A stretch of DNA of 53,285 nucleotides from an uncultured Pseudoxanthomonas sp. GTDB taxonomy: Bacteria; Pseudomonadota; Gammaproteobacteria; Xanthomonadales; Xanthomonadaceae. Positions 17,732-26,240 of the stretch are shown in pieces. The number at the start of each line of letters is the position of its first letter. Within the stretch, counting starts at the first letter, position 1. The stretch covers positions 1 to 53,285 of the forward strand of contig NZ_CAMPJD010000029.1 in NCBI RefSeq assembly GCF_946886695.1, written 5' to 3'. Position numbers and translations under genes: made by a program. A model generated the notes under the pieces. It did no database searches. It was not told the DNA's origin and saw nothing but the letters and a program-made list of their open reading frames with translations.

Positions 17732-17963
17732 GACTCTGTCATCAAATAGGCGTCTGGCAAGCAGTATGGCGTAGCAAAATGGAAACAATTGGCGCATTCA
17801 GGAGTTTATTAACTCCATAAGTGGCGTTAATTATTGAATATGAAGGCCAATTTCCCCGAAGTCTCGCAGGACTTGATGTTGCAGTGCATGAGGCCTTGGC
17901 GCTCACAGTAAGGGGTCGTGTCGTCGCCACAACTGCCGATCCAGGTGTTCTTCCACGAAGTCT
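17732..17963. other. AT-richer spacer of the divergent nag regulatory region
   Basis: The whole gap between the kinase and nagP (17651-18032, 382 bp) is the longest gene-free stretch in the window. Apart from the two operators it contains the small palindrome GGAGTT-TATT-AACTCC (17801-17816) and an AT-rich patch near 17817-17845 that could hold a promoter, although no clear -35/-10 pair is seen. A 72-codon minus-strand frame (17827-18045) with four clustered cysteines crosses it; I do not call it a gene. Confidence 0.5.
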
Positions 17964-17979
17964 TTGACAACGTTGTTTC
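17964..17979. promoter_or_regulatory. LacI-type operator O2 upstream of nagP
   Basis: TTGACAACGTTGTTTC shares the complete left half and the central ACAACGTTGT with O1, and differs in the last three bases of the right half. It starts 69 bp before the nagP ATG. The centres of O1 and O2 are 248 bp apart, so DNA looping by a tetrameric or paired dimeric repressor is possible. Confidence 0.75.
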
Positions 17980-18032
17980 CGATGTCGGGCCGGTTCCGGA
18001 CCCAGCCCATCGGCCAGCCAGAGGAGATTCCC

Positions 18033-19349
18033 ATGACCATCGCACCCGGCTCCAACCCGCTTCGCTCGCTGGCCATCGTCGGCCTGCTGTTCTTCATCAT
18101 CGGGTTCTTCACCTGGATAAACGGGCCGCTGATCACCTTCGTCAGACTGGCCTTCGACCTGGATGAGGTGAACGCCTTCCTCGTGCTGATGGTGTTCTAC
18201 CTGTCGTACTTCTTCCTCGCCCTGCCGGCGGCCGCGCTGCTCAAGCGCACCGGCATGAAGAAGGGGCTGGCCATCAGCCTGTTCGTGATGGCGGTGGGCG
18301 CGGCGATGTTCGGCGAGTTCTCCACCCAGCGCTGGTATCCGGGCGCATTGGCCGGCCTGTTCGTGATCGGCGGCGGACTGGCGCTGCTGCAGACCGCGGT
18401 GAATCCCTACGTCAGCATCCTCGGGCCCATCGAGAGTGCGGCGCAGCGCATCGCGTTGATGGGCATCTGCAACAAGGTCGCCGGCATCCTGGCGCCCATC
18501 GTGATCGGCACGCTGGTGCTGCACGGCGTGGGTGATCTGGCCGCGCAGGTGGAGACCGCGGATGCCGCCGGCAAGGCGGCGCTGCTGGATGCGTTCGCGG
18601 CGAAGATCCATCTGCCGTACCTGGTGATGGCCGGCATCCTGGTGGTGGTCGCCATCGGCATCCTGTTCTCGCCGCTGCCGGAGGTGAAGCCGTCGGAGGT
18701 CAACGCCGCGCCGGTGGACGATGCCGCGGACGGCGAGCGTGGCCTGGCGCGGTTCCCGCACCTGTGGCTGGGCGTGCTCTGCCTGTTCGTCTACGTGGGC
18801 GTGGAAGTGCTGGCGGGCGATGCCATCGGCGCCTACGGCAACGGCTTCGGCCTGTCGCTGGACCAGACCAAGTTCTTCACGTCATTCACGCTGACGGCGA
18901 TGCTGATCGGCTATGTGGCCGGACTGGTCGCGATCCCGCGCTTCGTGTCGCAGGAACGCTATCTGGCCATCTCCGCGATGCTGGGCGTGCTGTTCGCGCT
19001 TGGCGCGCTGTTGACGCACGGCTACGTATCGGTCGGCTTCGTCGCCGCACTGGGCTTCGCCAACGCGATGATGTGGCCGGCGATCTTCCCGCTGGCGATC
19101 AAGGGCCTGGGCCGGCATACCGAGACAGGTTCGGCCCTGCTGATCATGGGCATCGCCGGTGGGGCCATCCTGCCGCAGGCGTTCGCGGTGCTGAAGCAGC
19201 ATTACGACTTCCAGGCCGTGTTCGCCGGGCTGGCCGTGCCGGGGTATCTGTACATCCTGTACTACGCGCTGGCCGGGCACCGGATAGGCCGCTCGCGGCC
19301 GGCGACGGCCGTGCCGGAACGCGGCATCATGGCGGACTCGCCTCCATGA
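18033..19349 (+). CDS. nagP: GlcNAc MFS transporter NagP (FGHS/FucP family)
   Basis: 438-aa inner-membrane permease with about 12 hydrophobic segments, of the sugar:proton symporter family that includes FucP and the NagP transporters of Shewanella and Xanthomonas. Typical stretches are FFIIGFFTWINGPLITF, LQTAVNPYVSILGP, RIALMGICNKVAG and AMMWPAIFPLAIKGLG. The start is the ATG at 18033, preceded by GAGGAG; the frame is open upstream as far as operator O2. It is the first gene of the nagP-nagR-nagB-nagA-nagX row, and its stop overlaps the next ATG (ATGA). It imports free GlcNAc for the divergent kinase. Confidence 0.92.
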   Translation: MTIAPGSNPLRSLAIVGLLFFIIGFFTWINGPLITFVRLAFDLDEVNAFLVLMVFYLSYFFLALPAAALLKRTGMKKGLAISLFVMAVGAAMFGEFSTQRWYPGALAGLFVIGGGLALLQTAVNPYVSILGPIESAAQRIALMGICNKVAGILAPIVIGTLVLHGVGDLAAQVETADAAGKAALLDAFAAKIHLPYLVMAGILVVVAIGILFSPLPEVKPSEVNAAPVDDAADGERGLARFPHLWLGVLCLFVYVGVEVLAGDAIGAYGNGFGLSLDQTKFFTSFTLTAMLIGYVAGLVAIPRFVSQERYLAISAMLGVLFALGALLTHGYVSVGFVAALGFANAMMWPAIFPLAIKGLGRHTETGSALLIMGIAGGAILPQAFAVLKQHYDFQAVFAGLAVPGYLYILYYALAGHRIGRSRPATAVPERGIMADSPP

Positions 19350-20428
19350 CGGAAACGCCCATGCGCCGACCCACCATCAAGGACGTCGCCGAACGCGCGA
19401 AGGTCTCGCTGAAGACCGTGTCCCGGGTCATCAACAACGAACCGTCGGTGCTGCAGGGCACCCGCGCACGCGTGCTGCACGCCATCGCCGAGCTGGACTA
19501 CGAACCGGACCAGTCCGCGCGCAACCTGCGCAGCGGCACGCCGTTCGTGATCGGGCTGGTGTACGACAACCCCAACCCGTACCACATCATCGGCGTGCAG
19601 AACGGCGTGCTGGCGGCGTGCAAGGAAACCGGCTTCGGCCTGCAGATCCATCCGGTCGATTCCACCTCGCCGCTGCTGGCGGAGGAACTGGTGGAATTCG
19701 TGCAGCGCTCGCGCCTGGCTGGCCTGGTGCTGACGGCGCCGATGTCCGAGCGCGCCGACCTGGTGACGGCGCTCGCCGCGCGCGGGGTGAAGCTGGTGCG
19801 CATCATCGCCGCCACCGAAGACCCGGACGATGGCCTGCCCTGCGTCTACGTGGATGATCGCGACGCCGCGTACGAGATCACCGAACACCTGATCCAGCTG
19901 GGCCACCAGCGCATCGGCTTCCTCTGGGGAGGCCTGGCGCACCGCTCCAGCACGGAGCGCTACGCGGGCTACGAGAAGGCGCTGAAGGATTACGGCATCC
20001 AGCTCGACAAGCATCTTGTCGTGCCGGGCGACTACACCTTCGACGATGGTTTCCGTGGCGCGCGCCGCCTGCTCGCGCTGCGCGAGCCGCCGACGGCGAT
20101 CTTCGGTTCCAACGACGAAATCGCAGCCGGCGTGCTGGCCGCCGCGAAGTCCACCGGCATGAACGTACCTTACGACCTGTCCATCGCCGGCTTCGAAGAC
20201 AGCCCGTTTTCCAAGCAGTCGTGGCCGCCGCTGACCACCGCCAAGCAGGCCACGCAGGACATCGCGAAACAGGCCGCACGCCTGTTGATCGCCGGCCTGC
20301 GCCAGGATGCCTACGACGACAATCCTTCGCCCGTGCACAACCAGGGCTTCGTGCCGCAACTGGTGGTGCGTGGCTCCACTGCGCCGGTCAGGCCGCGCGC
20401 GGACCGACCCGAACCGACATCCCCATGA
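19346..20428 (+). CDS. nagR: LacI-family repressor of the GlcNAc regulon (NagR/NagQ)
   Basis: 360-aa LacI/GalR regulator. The helix-turn-helix is at residues 9-33 (PTIKDVAERAKVSLKTVSRVINN), with the hinge YEPDQSARNLRSG. A periplasmic-binding-protein-like effector domain (about 65-340) contains VIGLVYDNPNPYH, VDDRDAAYEITEHL and IFGSNDEIAAGV. It starts by ATGA overlap with nagP and ends by overlap with nagB-II, so it is autoregulated within the operon. By family and context it should bind O1 and O2 and release them with GlcNAc or GlcNAc-6-phosphate. Called NagQ in Xanthomonas and NagR in Shewanella. Confidence 0.9.
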   Translation: MTETPMRRPTIKDVAERAKVSLKTVSRVINNEPSVLQGTRARVLHAIAELDYEPDQSARNLRSGTPFVIGLVYDNPNPYHIIGVQNGVLAACKETGFGLQIHPVDSTSPLLAEELVEFVQRSRLAGLVLTAPMSERADLVTALAARGVKLVRIIAATEDPDDGLPCVYVDDRDAAYEITEHLIQLGHQRIGFLWGGLAHRSSTERYAGYEKALKDYGIQLDKHLVVPGDYTFDDGFRGARRLLALREPPTAIFGSNDEIAAGVLAAAKSTGMNVPYDLSIAGFEDSPFSKQSWPPLTTAKQATQDIAKQAARLLIAGLRQDAYDDNPSPVHNQGFVPQLVVRGSTAPVRPRADRPEPTSP

Positions 20429-21462
20429 ACGACACTTCGTTGCCCGCACCCTCCGATACGCTGATGCACCAGGAGGCGGCCCAGACCGCCGACATCGTCG
20501 CCGACCAGTACGCCCGCAACGCCGCCACGGTGAAGGCGCTGGCCGACGACCTGCGCCGCAATCCGCCGCCCTTCGTGGTCACCTGTGCGCGTGGCAGTTC
20601 AGACCATGCGGCCACTTATGCGAAATACCTGTTCGAAACCCAGCTGGGTGTGGTGACCGCGTCGGCCTCGCCGTCGGTGGGTTCGGTCTACGAAGCGAAG
20701 CAGCGGCTGGACGGCGCGCTGTATGTGGTGGTTTCGCAGTCGGGCAAGAGCCCGGATCTGCTGCGCAACGCGACGCAGGCGAAGGAGGCCGGCGCGCGCG
20801 TGGTGGCGCTGGTCAACGTGGAGGACTCCCCGCTGGCGCAACTCGCCGACACCGTGCTGCCGCTGCGCGCCGGTCCCGAGCGCAGCGTCGCGGCGACCAA
20901 GAGTTATCTCGGCTCGCTGGCGGCCATCCTGCAGCTGGCCGCGTACTGGAAGGACGAAGCGCCGTTGCATGCGGCGACGGAGGCGTTGCCGGACGCGCTG
21001 CGGCGCGCATGGCAGGCGGAGTGGTCGCCGTTGGTGGAGGGGCTGGTCGGCGCGCACAACCTGTTCGTGCTCGGCCGCGGATTGGGTCTGGCCGCCGCGC
21101 AGGAAGCCGCGCTGAAGTTCAAGGAAACCTGCGGCCTGCATGCGGAAGCCTACAGTTCGGCCGAGGTGAAGCACGGGCCGATGGCGCTGGTGGGGCCGGG
21201 TTTCCCGGTGCTCTGTTTCGCACAGCCCGATGAAACCGAGGCCGGCACGCTGGCGCTGGCGCAGGAATTCCGCGGTCGCGGCGCGCAGGTGTGGGTGGCG
21301 TCGCGGCAGGGCGATCTGCCGCTGGTCGAAGCGCCGCACCCGGCGTGCGCACCGCTGCTGACCATCCAGAGCTTCTATCGCGCGATCAATGCACTGGCGC
21401 TGCGTCGCGGCCACAATCCCGATGTGCCGCCGCATCTGAACAAAGTCACCGAGACAGTCTGA
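20425..21462 (+). CDS. nagB-II: glucosamine-6-phosphate deaminase, SIS-domain type (NagB-II)
   Basis: 345-aa double-SIS protein, a non-orthologous replacement of the classical NagB. It converts glucosamine-6-phosphate to fructose-6-phosphate and ammonia. SIS1 runs about 45-180 (CARGSSDHAATYAKY, VVSQSGKSPDLL) and SIS2 about 205-330 (LGRGLGLAAAQEAALKFKE, AEAYSSAEVKHGP). It lacks the glutaminase domain of GlmS, which supports catabolic deamination. ATG at 20425 overlaps the regulator stop. A repeat-derived hairpin region separates it from nagA by 123 nt. Confidence 0.9.
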   Translation: MNDTSLPAPSDTLMHQEAAQTADIVADQYARNAATVKALADDLRRNPPPFVVTCARGSSDHAATYAKYLFETQLGVVTASASPSVGSVYEAKQRLDGALYVVVSQSGKSPDLLRNATQAKEAGARVVALVNVEDSPLAQLADTVLPLRAGPERSVAATKSYLGSLAAILQLAAYWKDEAPLHAATEALPDALRRAWQAEWSPLVEGLVGAHNLFVLGRGLGLAAAQEAALKFKETCGLHAEAYSSAEVKHGPMALVGPGFPVLCFAQPDETEAGTLALAQEFRGRGAQVWVASRQGDLPLVEAPHPACAPLLTIQSFYRAINALALRRGHNPDVPPHLNKVTETV

Positions 21463-21469
21463 TTCACGC

Positions 21470-21557
21470 GGTCATTCCGGCGGAAGCCGGAATCCATTCT
21501 GCTTTGCGGTAGTCCCGCAGAATCAAGATGGGTCCAGGCGTTCGCCGGGATGACGAT
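21470..21557. repeat. composite inverted repeat (GTCATTCC type) between nagB-II and nagA
   Basis: The left arm starts GGTCATTCCGGC, and the right arm, read on the minus strand, starts CGTCATCCCGGC. The left arm contains the stem TTCCGGC-GGAA-GCCGGAA (21475-21492). The middle contains TTCTGC...GCAGAA (21497-21521). It resembles the dispersed GTCATTCCnGCGnAAGC family seen in many proteobacteria. Placed inside the operon, it may affect mRNA stability or polarity. Confidence 0.65.
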
Positions 21558-21585
21558 TCCCACGATTTCCCAGGTCTCAAGCCGC

Positions 21586-22722
21586 ATGTCCACCTTTGCG
21601 ATCATCAATACCCACGTGCTCACGGACGACGGATTCCGTTCCGACCTCGCGGTCCTGGTCGAGGGCGGCAGGGTTTCCGCGCTGGTCGATGCGTCCCGGG
21701 CGGCACGACATGCCGATGACGTCCGCGACCTGGGCGGCGGCTACCTGTTGCCCGGCTTCATCGACGCGCAGGTCAACGGGGGCGGCGGCGCGTTGTTCAA
21801 CAACGACACCAGCGTCGAGGCGATCCGCACCATCGCGCAGGCGCACCGGCGCTTCGGCACCACCGGCCTGCTGCCGACGCTGATCAGCGACGATGCCGAC
21901 GTGATGGCGCGTGCCGTTGCCGCTATGCGTGACGCCATCGCGCAAGGCGTGCCGGGCGTGCTCGGTATCCACCTGGAAGGCCCGTACATCGCGCCGGCGC
22001 GCAAGGGCACGCACGATGCGGCCAAGTTCCGCGTGCCGGGCGCGGATGAAGTCGCGATGGCGACCTCGCTCGACAACGGGGTCACCCTGCTGACGCTGGC
22101 GCCGGAGCAGGTGCCGGCCGAGACCATCCGCGCGATGGTGGCGCGCGGCGCGATCGTCGTCGCCGGGCATACGGCGGCAACGTATGAGCAGGCCCGTGCC
22201 GGCATCGAGGCCGGCGTGTGTGGCTTCACCCATCTCTACAACGCGATGTCGCCACTGCAGGGCCGCGAACCCGGCGCGGTGGGCGCGGCGCTGGAGGACG
22301 ACGGTTGCTGGTGCGGCGTGATCGTCGATGGCGTGCACGTGCATCCGGCCAGCCTGCGCGTGGCGCTGGCTGCCAAGCCGCGCGGCAAGGTGTTCCTGGT
22401 CACCGATGCGATGCCGATGGTCGGGTCGGACGATCCATCGTTCGATCTGTATGGCGAAACCATCACCGCCATCGACGGCGTAGTGCGCAACGCCGCCGGT
22501 GCACTGGCGGGATCGGCGCTGGACATGGCGACCGCCGTGCGCAACTGCGTGCGGCTGCTGGGCCTGCCGCTGGAAGAAGCGGCGCGCATGGCCTCCACGT
22601 ATCCCGCCGATTTCCTCGGTCTGGGCAGCACCCATGGTCGGATCGCACCCGGCTATCGTGCTGACCTGGTCGCGCTGGACGACGGCCTGCAGGTGGTCGG
22701 CACTTGGATCGGTGGTGCGTGA
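21586..22722 (+). CDS. nagA: N-acetylglucosamine-6-phosphate deacetylase NagA
   Basis: 378-aa amidohydrolase that removes acetate from GlcNAc-6-phosphate, feeding NagB-II. Visible motifs: LLPGFIDAQVNGGGG, the metal-binding GIHLEGPYI, GHTAATYEQARAG (His), THLYNAMSPLQGREPG (His), DGVHVHP and the catalytic Asp in VTDAMP. The first metal motif HxH is replaced by the DxQxN form, as in E. coli NagA, so a single metal is expected. The ATG at 21586 is preferred; the frame is open 12 codons upstream inside the repeat. nagX follows after 10 nt. Confidence 0.94.
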   Translation: MSTFAIINTHVLTDDGFRSDLAVLVEGGRVSALVDASRAARHADDVRDLGGGYLLPGFIDAQVNGGGGALFNNDTSVEAIRTIAQAHRRFGTTGLLPTLISDDADVMARAVAAMRDAIAQGVPGVLGIHLEGPYIAPARKGTHDAAKFRVPGADEVAMATSLDNGVTLLTLAPEQVPAETIRAMVARGAIVVAGHTAATYEQARAGIEAGVCGFTHLYNAMSPLQGREPGAVGAALEDDGCWCGVIVDGVHVHPASLRVALAAKPRGKVFLVTDAMPMVGSDDPSFDLYGETITAIDGVVRNAAGALAGSALDMATAVRNCVRLLGLPLEEAARMASTYPADFLGLGSTHGRIAPGYRADLVALDDGLQVVGTWIGGA

Positions 22723-22732
22723 TGCTGCACGC

Positions 22733-23803
22733 ATGAGCGCCACGCCGGTCCGCTTCGCCTCCGTCGACGCACTGCGTGGCCTGACCGTCGCCGCGATGCT
22801 GCTGGTCAATACGCCGGGCGACTGGTCGCATGTGTACGCGCCACTGCTGCATGCCGAATGGCATGGCGTCACACCGACCGACCTGGTGTTCCCGTTCTTC
22901 CTCTTCATCGTCGGCGTGTCGATCGCGCTGGGTGTCGTACCGCGCATGGAGGCCGGCGTGGAGCGCAAGGTGCTGGTGCGTGCCGTGCTGTGGCGGGCGA
23001 CGAAGATCATCGCGCTGGGGATGGCCCTGCACCTGCTCGCATTCTGGTTGCTGGATCGTCCGCAGTTCCGCCCGTGGGGCGTGCTGCAGCGGATCGGGCT
23101 CTGTTTCGCGGCCGGCGGGATGATCGCGCTGTACTTGAAACCGCGCCTGCAATGGGCGGTGGTCGTGAGCACGCTGCTCGGTTACTGGGCGCTGCTGGCG
23201 CCGTGGGGCTACGCCCCCTTCGAGCATCTTCCCGCCCGGGTGGACACTGCGCTGTCCGGACACTGGCTGTACCAGTGGGACCCCGCGACGGGACGCGGGC
23301 AGGATCCTGAAGGATTGCTCAGCACGTTGCCCGCCATCGCCACCACGCTGCTCGGAGTGCGCGCGGGCGAGGCGTTGCGTGCGGGCGCGGTGAAGTCACT
23401 TGCGGTCGCGGGCGTGCTCGCGGTCGCGCTGGGCCTGGGCTGGGCGCCGTCGTTTCCATTGAACAAGGCGCTCTGGACATCGTCCTACGTGCTGTTCACC
23501 GCCGGCTGCGCGACGCTGGCGCTGGCGGCGTGCCATCTGCTGGTGGATCGGCATGGCTGGCCGGCGCTGGGTCGCCGCTTCGGCATCAATGCCATTGCCG
23601 CCTACGTCGGTGCGGCGGTCATGACCTACGTGTTGCTCGGCGTGGGCTGGATGGGGCCGATCTACCAGGTCGGCTTCGCCGGATGGATGACGCCGCGATT
23701 CGGTCCTTACGTGCCGTCGCTGGCGTTTGCGCTGGCGTTCGTCGGCGTGTGGTGGCTGATCGTGCGCCTGATGGACCGCCAGGGCTGGTACCTGAAGGTC
23801 TGA
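22733..23803 (+). CDS. nagX: NagX-type inner-membrane acyltransferase-like protein
   Basis: 356-aa polytopic protein related to heparan-alpha-glucosaminide N-acetyltransferase (former DUF1624/DUF5009). It starts with the family motif [22 protein letters not shown], then [23 protein letters not shown], and has about ten membrane segments. NagX genes are constant members of nag clusters in Shewanella and Xanthomonas; a role in moving or modifying amino sugars across the inner membrane has been proposed. It ends the operon; the last hydrophobic segment is followed by [10 protein letters not shown]. The start follows nagA by 10 nt. Confidence 0.88.
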   Translation: MSATPVRFASVDALRGLTVAAMLLVNTPGDWSHVYAPLLHAEWHGVTPTDLVFPFFLFIVGVSIALGVVPRMEAGVERKVLVRAVLWRATKIIALGMALHLLAFWLLDRPQFRPWGVLQRIGLCFAAGGMIALYLKPRLQWAVVVSTLLGYWALLAPWGYAPFEHLPARVDTALSGHWLYQWDPATGRGQDPEGLLSTLPAIATTLLGVRAGEALRAGAVKSLAVAGVLAVALGLGWAPSFPLNKALWTSSYVLFTAGCATLALAACHLLVDRHGWPALGRRFGINAIAAYVGAAVMTYVLLGVGWMGPIYQVGFAGWMTPRFGPYVPSLAFALAFVGVWWLIVRLMDRQGWYLKV

Positions 23804-23879
23804 AGCACAGGAACCATCACGCTTTTCTTCACCGCGCGGGAGTACAACGGCAGCCAGTCACCCGCCGGATGCCGCCCGC

Positions 23880-25148
23880 ATGAGGATGTCGTTGCTGCTC
23901 GCCTGTTGCCTGAGCCTGTCCGCATGCCAGCGGGCCACGGTGGACGATCAGGGCGTGAAGGTCGTGGTGGCCTCGCGGACGGGCTCCGTGACATCCGGAC
24001 CGGTCGCGGGCATTGCGCCAGTGGCGTCGCCGGCACTCGATGCCTCCGCATCGGGACCAGGTCGCACCATGGCGGGCCTGTCGCGCGCGCGGGCGGTGCC
24101 GGACCCGCCCTTCACCAGCACGCCGGTGGCCACGTTCAACGAGCCCTGGGCGATGACGTTCCTGCCCGATGGCCGCCTGCTTGTGACGGAGAAATCCGGC
24201 AAGTTGCGACTGACCAATGTCGCCACGGGCCAGGTCGGCGAAATCATCGGCGTGCCCACCGTCGCGTACGGGGGGCAGGGCGGATTCGGTGACGTGCTGC
24301 CGCATCCGCGTTTCGCCGACAACCGGCTGGTCTACCTCAGCTATGCCGAAGCCGGCAGCGGCGGCACGCGCGGCGCCGCGGTGGCGCGTGCAACGCTGGT
24401 GCTGGATGCCAGCGGCAATGGCGGCAGCCTGTCCAACCTGCAGGTGGTGTGGCGGCAGTTGCCGAAGGTCAGCGGCGACGCGCACTACGGGCATCGGCTT
24501 GCCTTCGGTGCGGATGGCAAGCTGTGGATCACGTCCAGCGACCGCCAGGCGATGGCGCCTGCACAGGACCTGCAGTCGTCGCTCGGAAAGCTGATCCGCC
24601 TCAACGACGACGGCAGCGTGCCACCGGACAATCCGTTCGCCGCGCAGGGCGGTATCGCCGCGCAGGTGTGGACGCTCGGGCATCGCAACCTGCTGGGCAT
24701 CGCCTTCGACGGCAGTGGCCGTTTGTGGACCCACGAGATGGGTCCGGCGGGCGGCGACGAGCTCAACCTGATCGAGCGCGGCAGCAACTACGGTTGGCCG
24801 GTGGTCTCCAATGGCGACCATTACGGCGGCACGCCGATTCCCGATCACCCGACACGCCCGGAGTTCAATGCGCCGGAGGCATGGTGGACACCGGTGATCG
24901 CGCCGGCGGGCTTCGTCATCTACTCGGGCAATCTGTTCCCGTGGTACCGCGGGAAGGGCTTCATTGGCGGGCTCGCCTCGCAGGCGCTGATCGAGATCGA
25001 GTTCGACGGCACGCAGGCGCGCGAGGCGCGTCGCTATCCGATGGGCCGCCGCATCCGCGAGGTCGAACAGGGGCCGGATGGCGCGCTGTGGCTGCTGGAA
25101 GACGGCAGTGGTGGCCGCCTGTTGAAGCTGACGCCCAATCGCAGCTGA
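23880..25148 (+). CDS. PQQ-dependent aldose sugar dehydrogenase-like lipoprotein
   Basis: 422-aa protein of the soluble glucose/aldose dehydrogenase family (six-bladed beta-propeller, YliI/Asd-like). The signal peptide ends in lipobox LSAC (Cys16, Gln at +2, so outer-membrane anchored on the periplasmic side). A linker of about 65 residues precedes the propeller. Typical stretches are [61 protein letters not shown] and [14 protein letters not shown]. It lies 76 nt after nagX and may extend the sugar theme, but a role in GlcNAc use is not shown. Its stop abuts the convergent LAB_N stop (TGATCA). Confidence 0.87.
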   Translation: MRMSLLLACCLSLSACQRATVDDQGVKVVVASRTGSVTSGPVAGIAPVASPALDASASGPGRTMAGLSRARAVPDPPFTSTPVATFNEPWAMTFLPDGRLLVTEKSGKLRLTNVATGQVGEIIGVPTVAYGGQGGFGDVLPHPRFADNRLVYLSYAEAGSGGTRGAAVARATLVLDASGNGGSLSNLQVVWRQLPKVSGDAHYGHRLAFGADGKLWITSSDRQAMAPAQDLQSSLGKLIRLNDDGSVPPDNPFAAQGGIAAQVWTLGHRNLLGIAFDGSGRLWTHEMGPAGGDELNLIERGSNYGWPVVSNGDHYGGTPIPDHPTRPEFNAPEAWWTPVIAPAGFVIYSGNLFPWYRGKGFIGGLASQALIEIEFDGTQAREARRYPMGRRIREVEQGPDGALWLLEDGSGGRLLKLTPNRS

Positions 25149-25487
25149 TCAGCGCGTGCTTCCCAGCGCTTGCTGCTGGCGCTGGTGACGGATGTCCAGG
25201 TAGAGGCTGTAGGCGGCGGTGAAGGCCGGCAGCAGGTTCTGCAGCACGCCTACCGCATCCTGCTTGGACGAGAACAGGAAGTAGCTCAGCGCCATCAGGC
25301 TGCCGCACAGGCTCATGTACCAGAACAGGCGCGGGATCACCGGACGGCGTGCGCGCCGCGATGCGATGAACTGGACCAGCCAGCGCGCGCCGAATAGGGC
25401 CGCGCCGGTCAGGCCGATCAGTTTCCACGGCGTCATGTGCAGGCCGGTCCAGCCCAGCCAGACGATTTCCTGGTCCATCATGCTCAC
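25149..25487 (-). CDS. LAB_N (lipid A biosynthesis N-terminal-like) membrane protein
   Basis: 112-aa small membrane protein with three hydrophobic segments, of the LAB_N/lipid-A-disaccharide-synthase N-terminal family. Signature: GWTGLHMTPWKLIGLTGAALFGARWLVQFIAS, then PRLFWYMSLCGSLMALSYFLF and the C-terminal LPAFTAAYSLYLDIR. Such standalone proteins are found next to GT2 polyprenyl-phosphate glycosyltransferases and ArnT-like enzymes; the biochemical role is not known to me. GTG start at 25487 overlaps the GT2 stop; an ATG at 25481 is the alternative. Confidence 0.85.
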   Translation of the reverse strand: MSMMDQEIVWLGWTGLHMTPWKLIGLTGAALFGARWLVQFIASRRARRPVIPRLFWYMSLCGSLMALSYFLFSSKQDAVGVLQNLLPAFTAAYSLYLDIRHQRQQQALGSTR

Positions 25488-26218
25488 GGTTTCCGTCCTG
25501 CGTTGACCTCGCTGACCGCAGTCACGTGACTGCGATGGATCAGCCAGGACACGCCCATCAGGTCGCGGATGCCGACCAGTGCACGCCCCAGGTTGGTGTA
25601 CTTCGACTGCCCGGACCCGCGTGGACGATGCGACACCGGCACGCTGACCGTCATCCAGCCCGCGCGTTGCATGAGCGCGGGCAGGTAACGGTGCATGTGG
25701 TCGAAATAGGGAAGCTCGAGGAATGCCGCACGCTCGAACAGCTTGATGCCGCAGCCGGTGTCGGGCGTGTCGTCATGCAGGAGCCACTGGCGGATGCGGT
25801 TGGCCCAGCGCGACGCCCAGCGCTTGCTGCTGGTGTCTTTGCGATCCACCCGCCAGCCCGCGTAGAGCCGGGTCTGCGGGTTGCCCGCCTCGCGTGCCGC
25901 CAGCAGCTTGAGGATGTCGCCGGGATCGTTCTGGCCGTCACCGTCGAGAGTGACGATCCACGGCGACAGCGCATGCTTCACGCCGGTGCGGACGGCGGCG
26001 CTCTGGCCGCTGCGGCGGTGATGCACCACCACGCGCAACTCCGGCACTTCGGCCTTCAGTGCCGTGAGCACATCACGGGTGTCGTCTTCGGACTGGTCGT
26101 CCACGCAGACGATGTCGAATGCGATGCGGCCACGCAGGTGCTGGACCACTTCGTGAACCAGTGGCCCGATGTTGCCGGCCTCGTTGAAGACAGGGATGAC
26201 GACGGAAAGATTTGTCAT
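25484..26218 (-). CDS. GT2 glycosyltransferase, polyprenyl-phosphate sugar synthase type
   Basis: 244-aa family 2 glycosyltransferase resembling dolichol-phosphate-mannose synthase and ArnC. It holds LSVVIPVFNEAGNIGPLV, IVCVDDQSEDDT and the metal-binding LDGDGQND (D92, D94). No large C-terminal membrane domain is present. Expected to charge undecaprenyl phosphate with a sugar at the inner leaflet, which the GT39 enzyme encoded upstream could use. I chose the ATG at 26218; an ATG at 26239, 1 nt after the upstream stop, would add MVETSTA. The stop overlaps the LAB_N start. Confidence 0.87.
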   Translation of the reverse strand: MTNLSVVIPVFNEAGNIGPLVHEVVQHLRGRIAFDIVCVDDQSEDDTRDVLTALKAEVPELRVVVHHRRSGQSAAVRTGVKHALSPWIVTLDGDGQNDPGDILKLLAAREAGNPQTRLYAGWRVDRKDTSSKRWASRWANRIRQWLLHDDTPDTGCGIKLFERAAFLELPYFDHMHRYLPALMQRAGWMTVSVPVSHRPRGSGQSKYTNLGRALVGIRDLMGVSWLIHRSHVTAVSEVNAGRKP

Positions 26219-26240
26219 GGCAGTGCTCGTCTCGACCATG

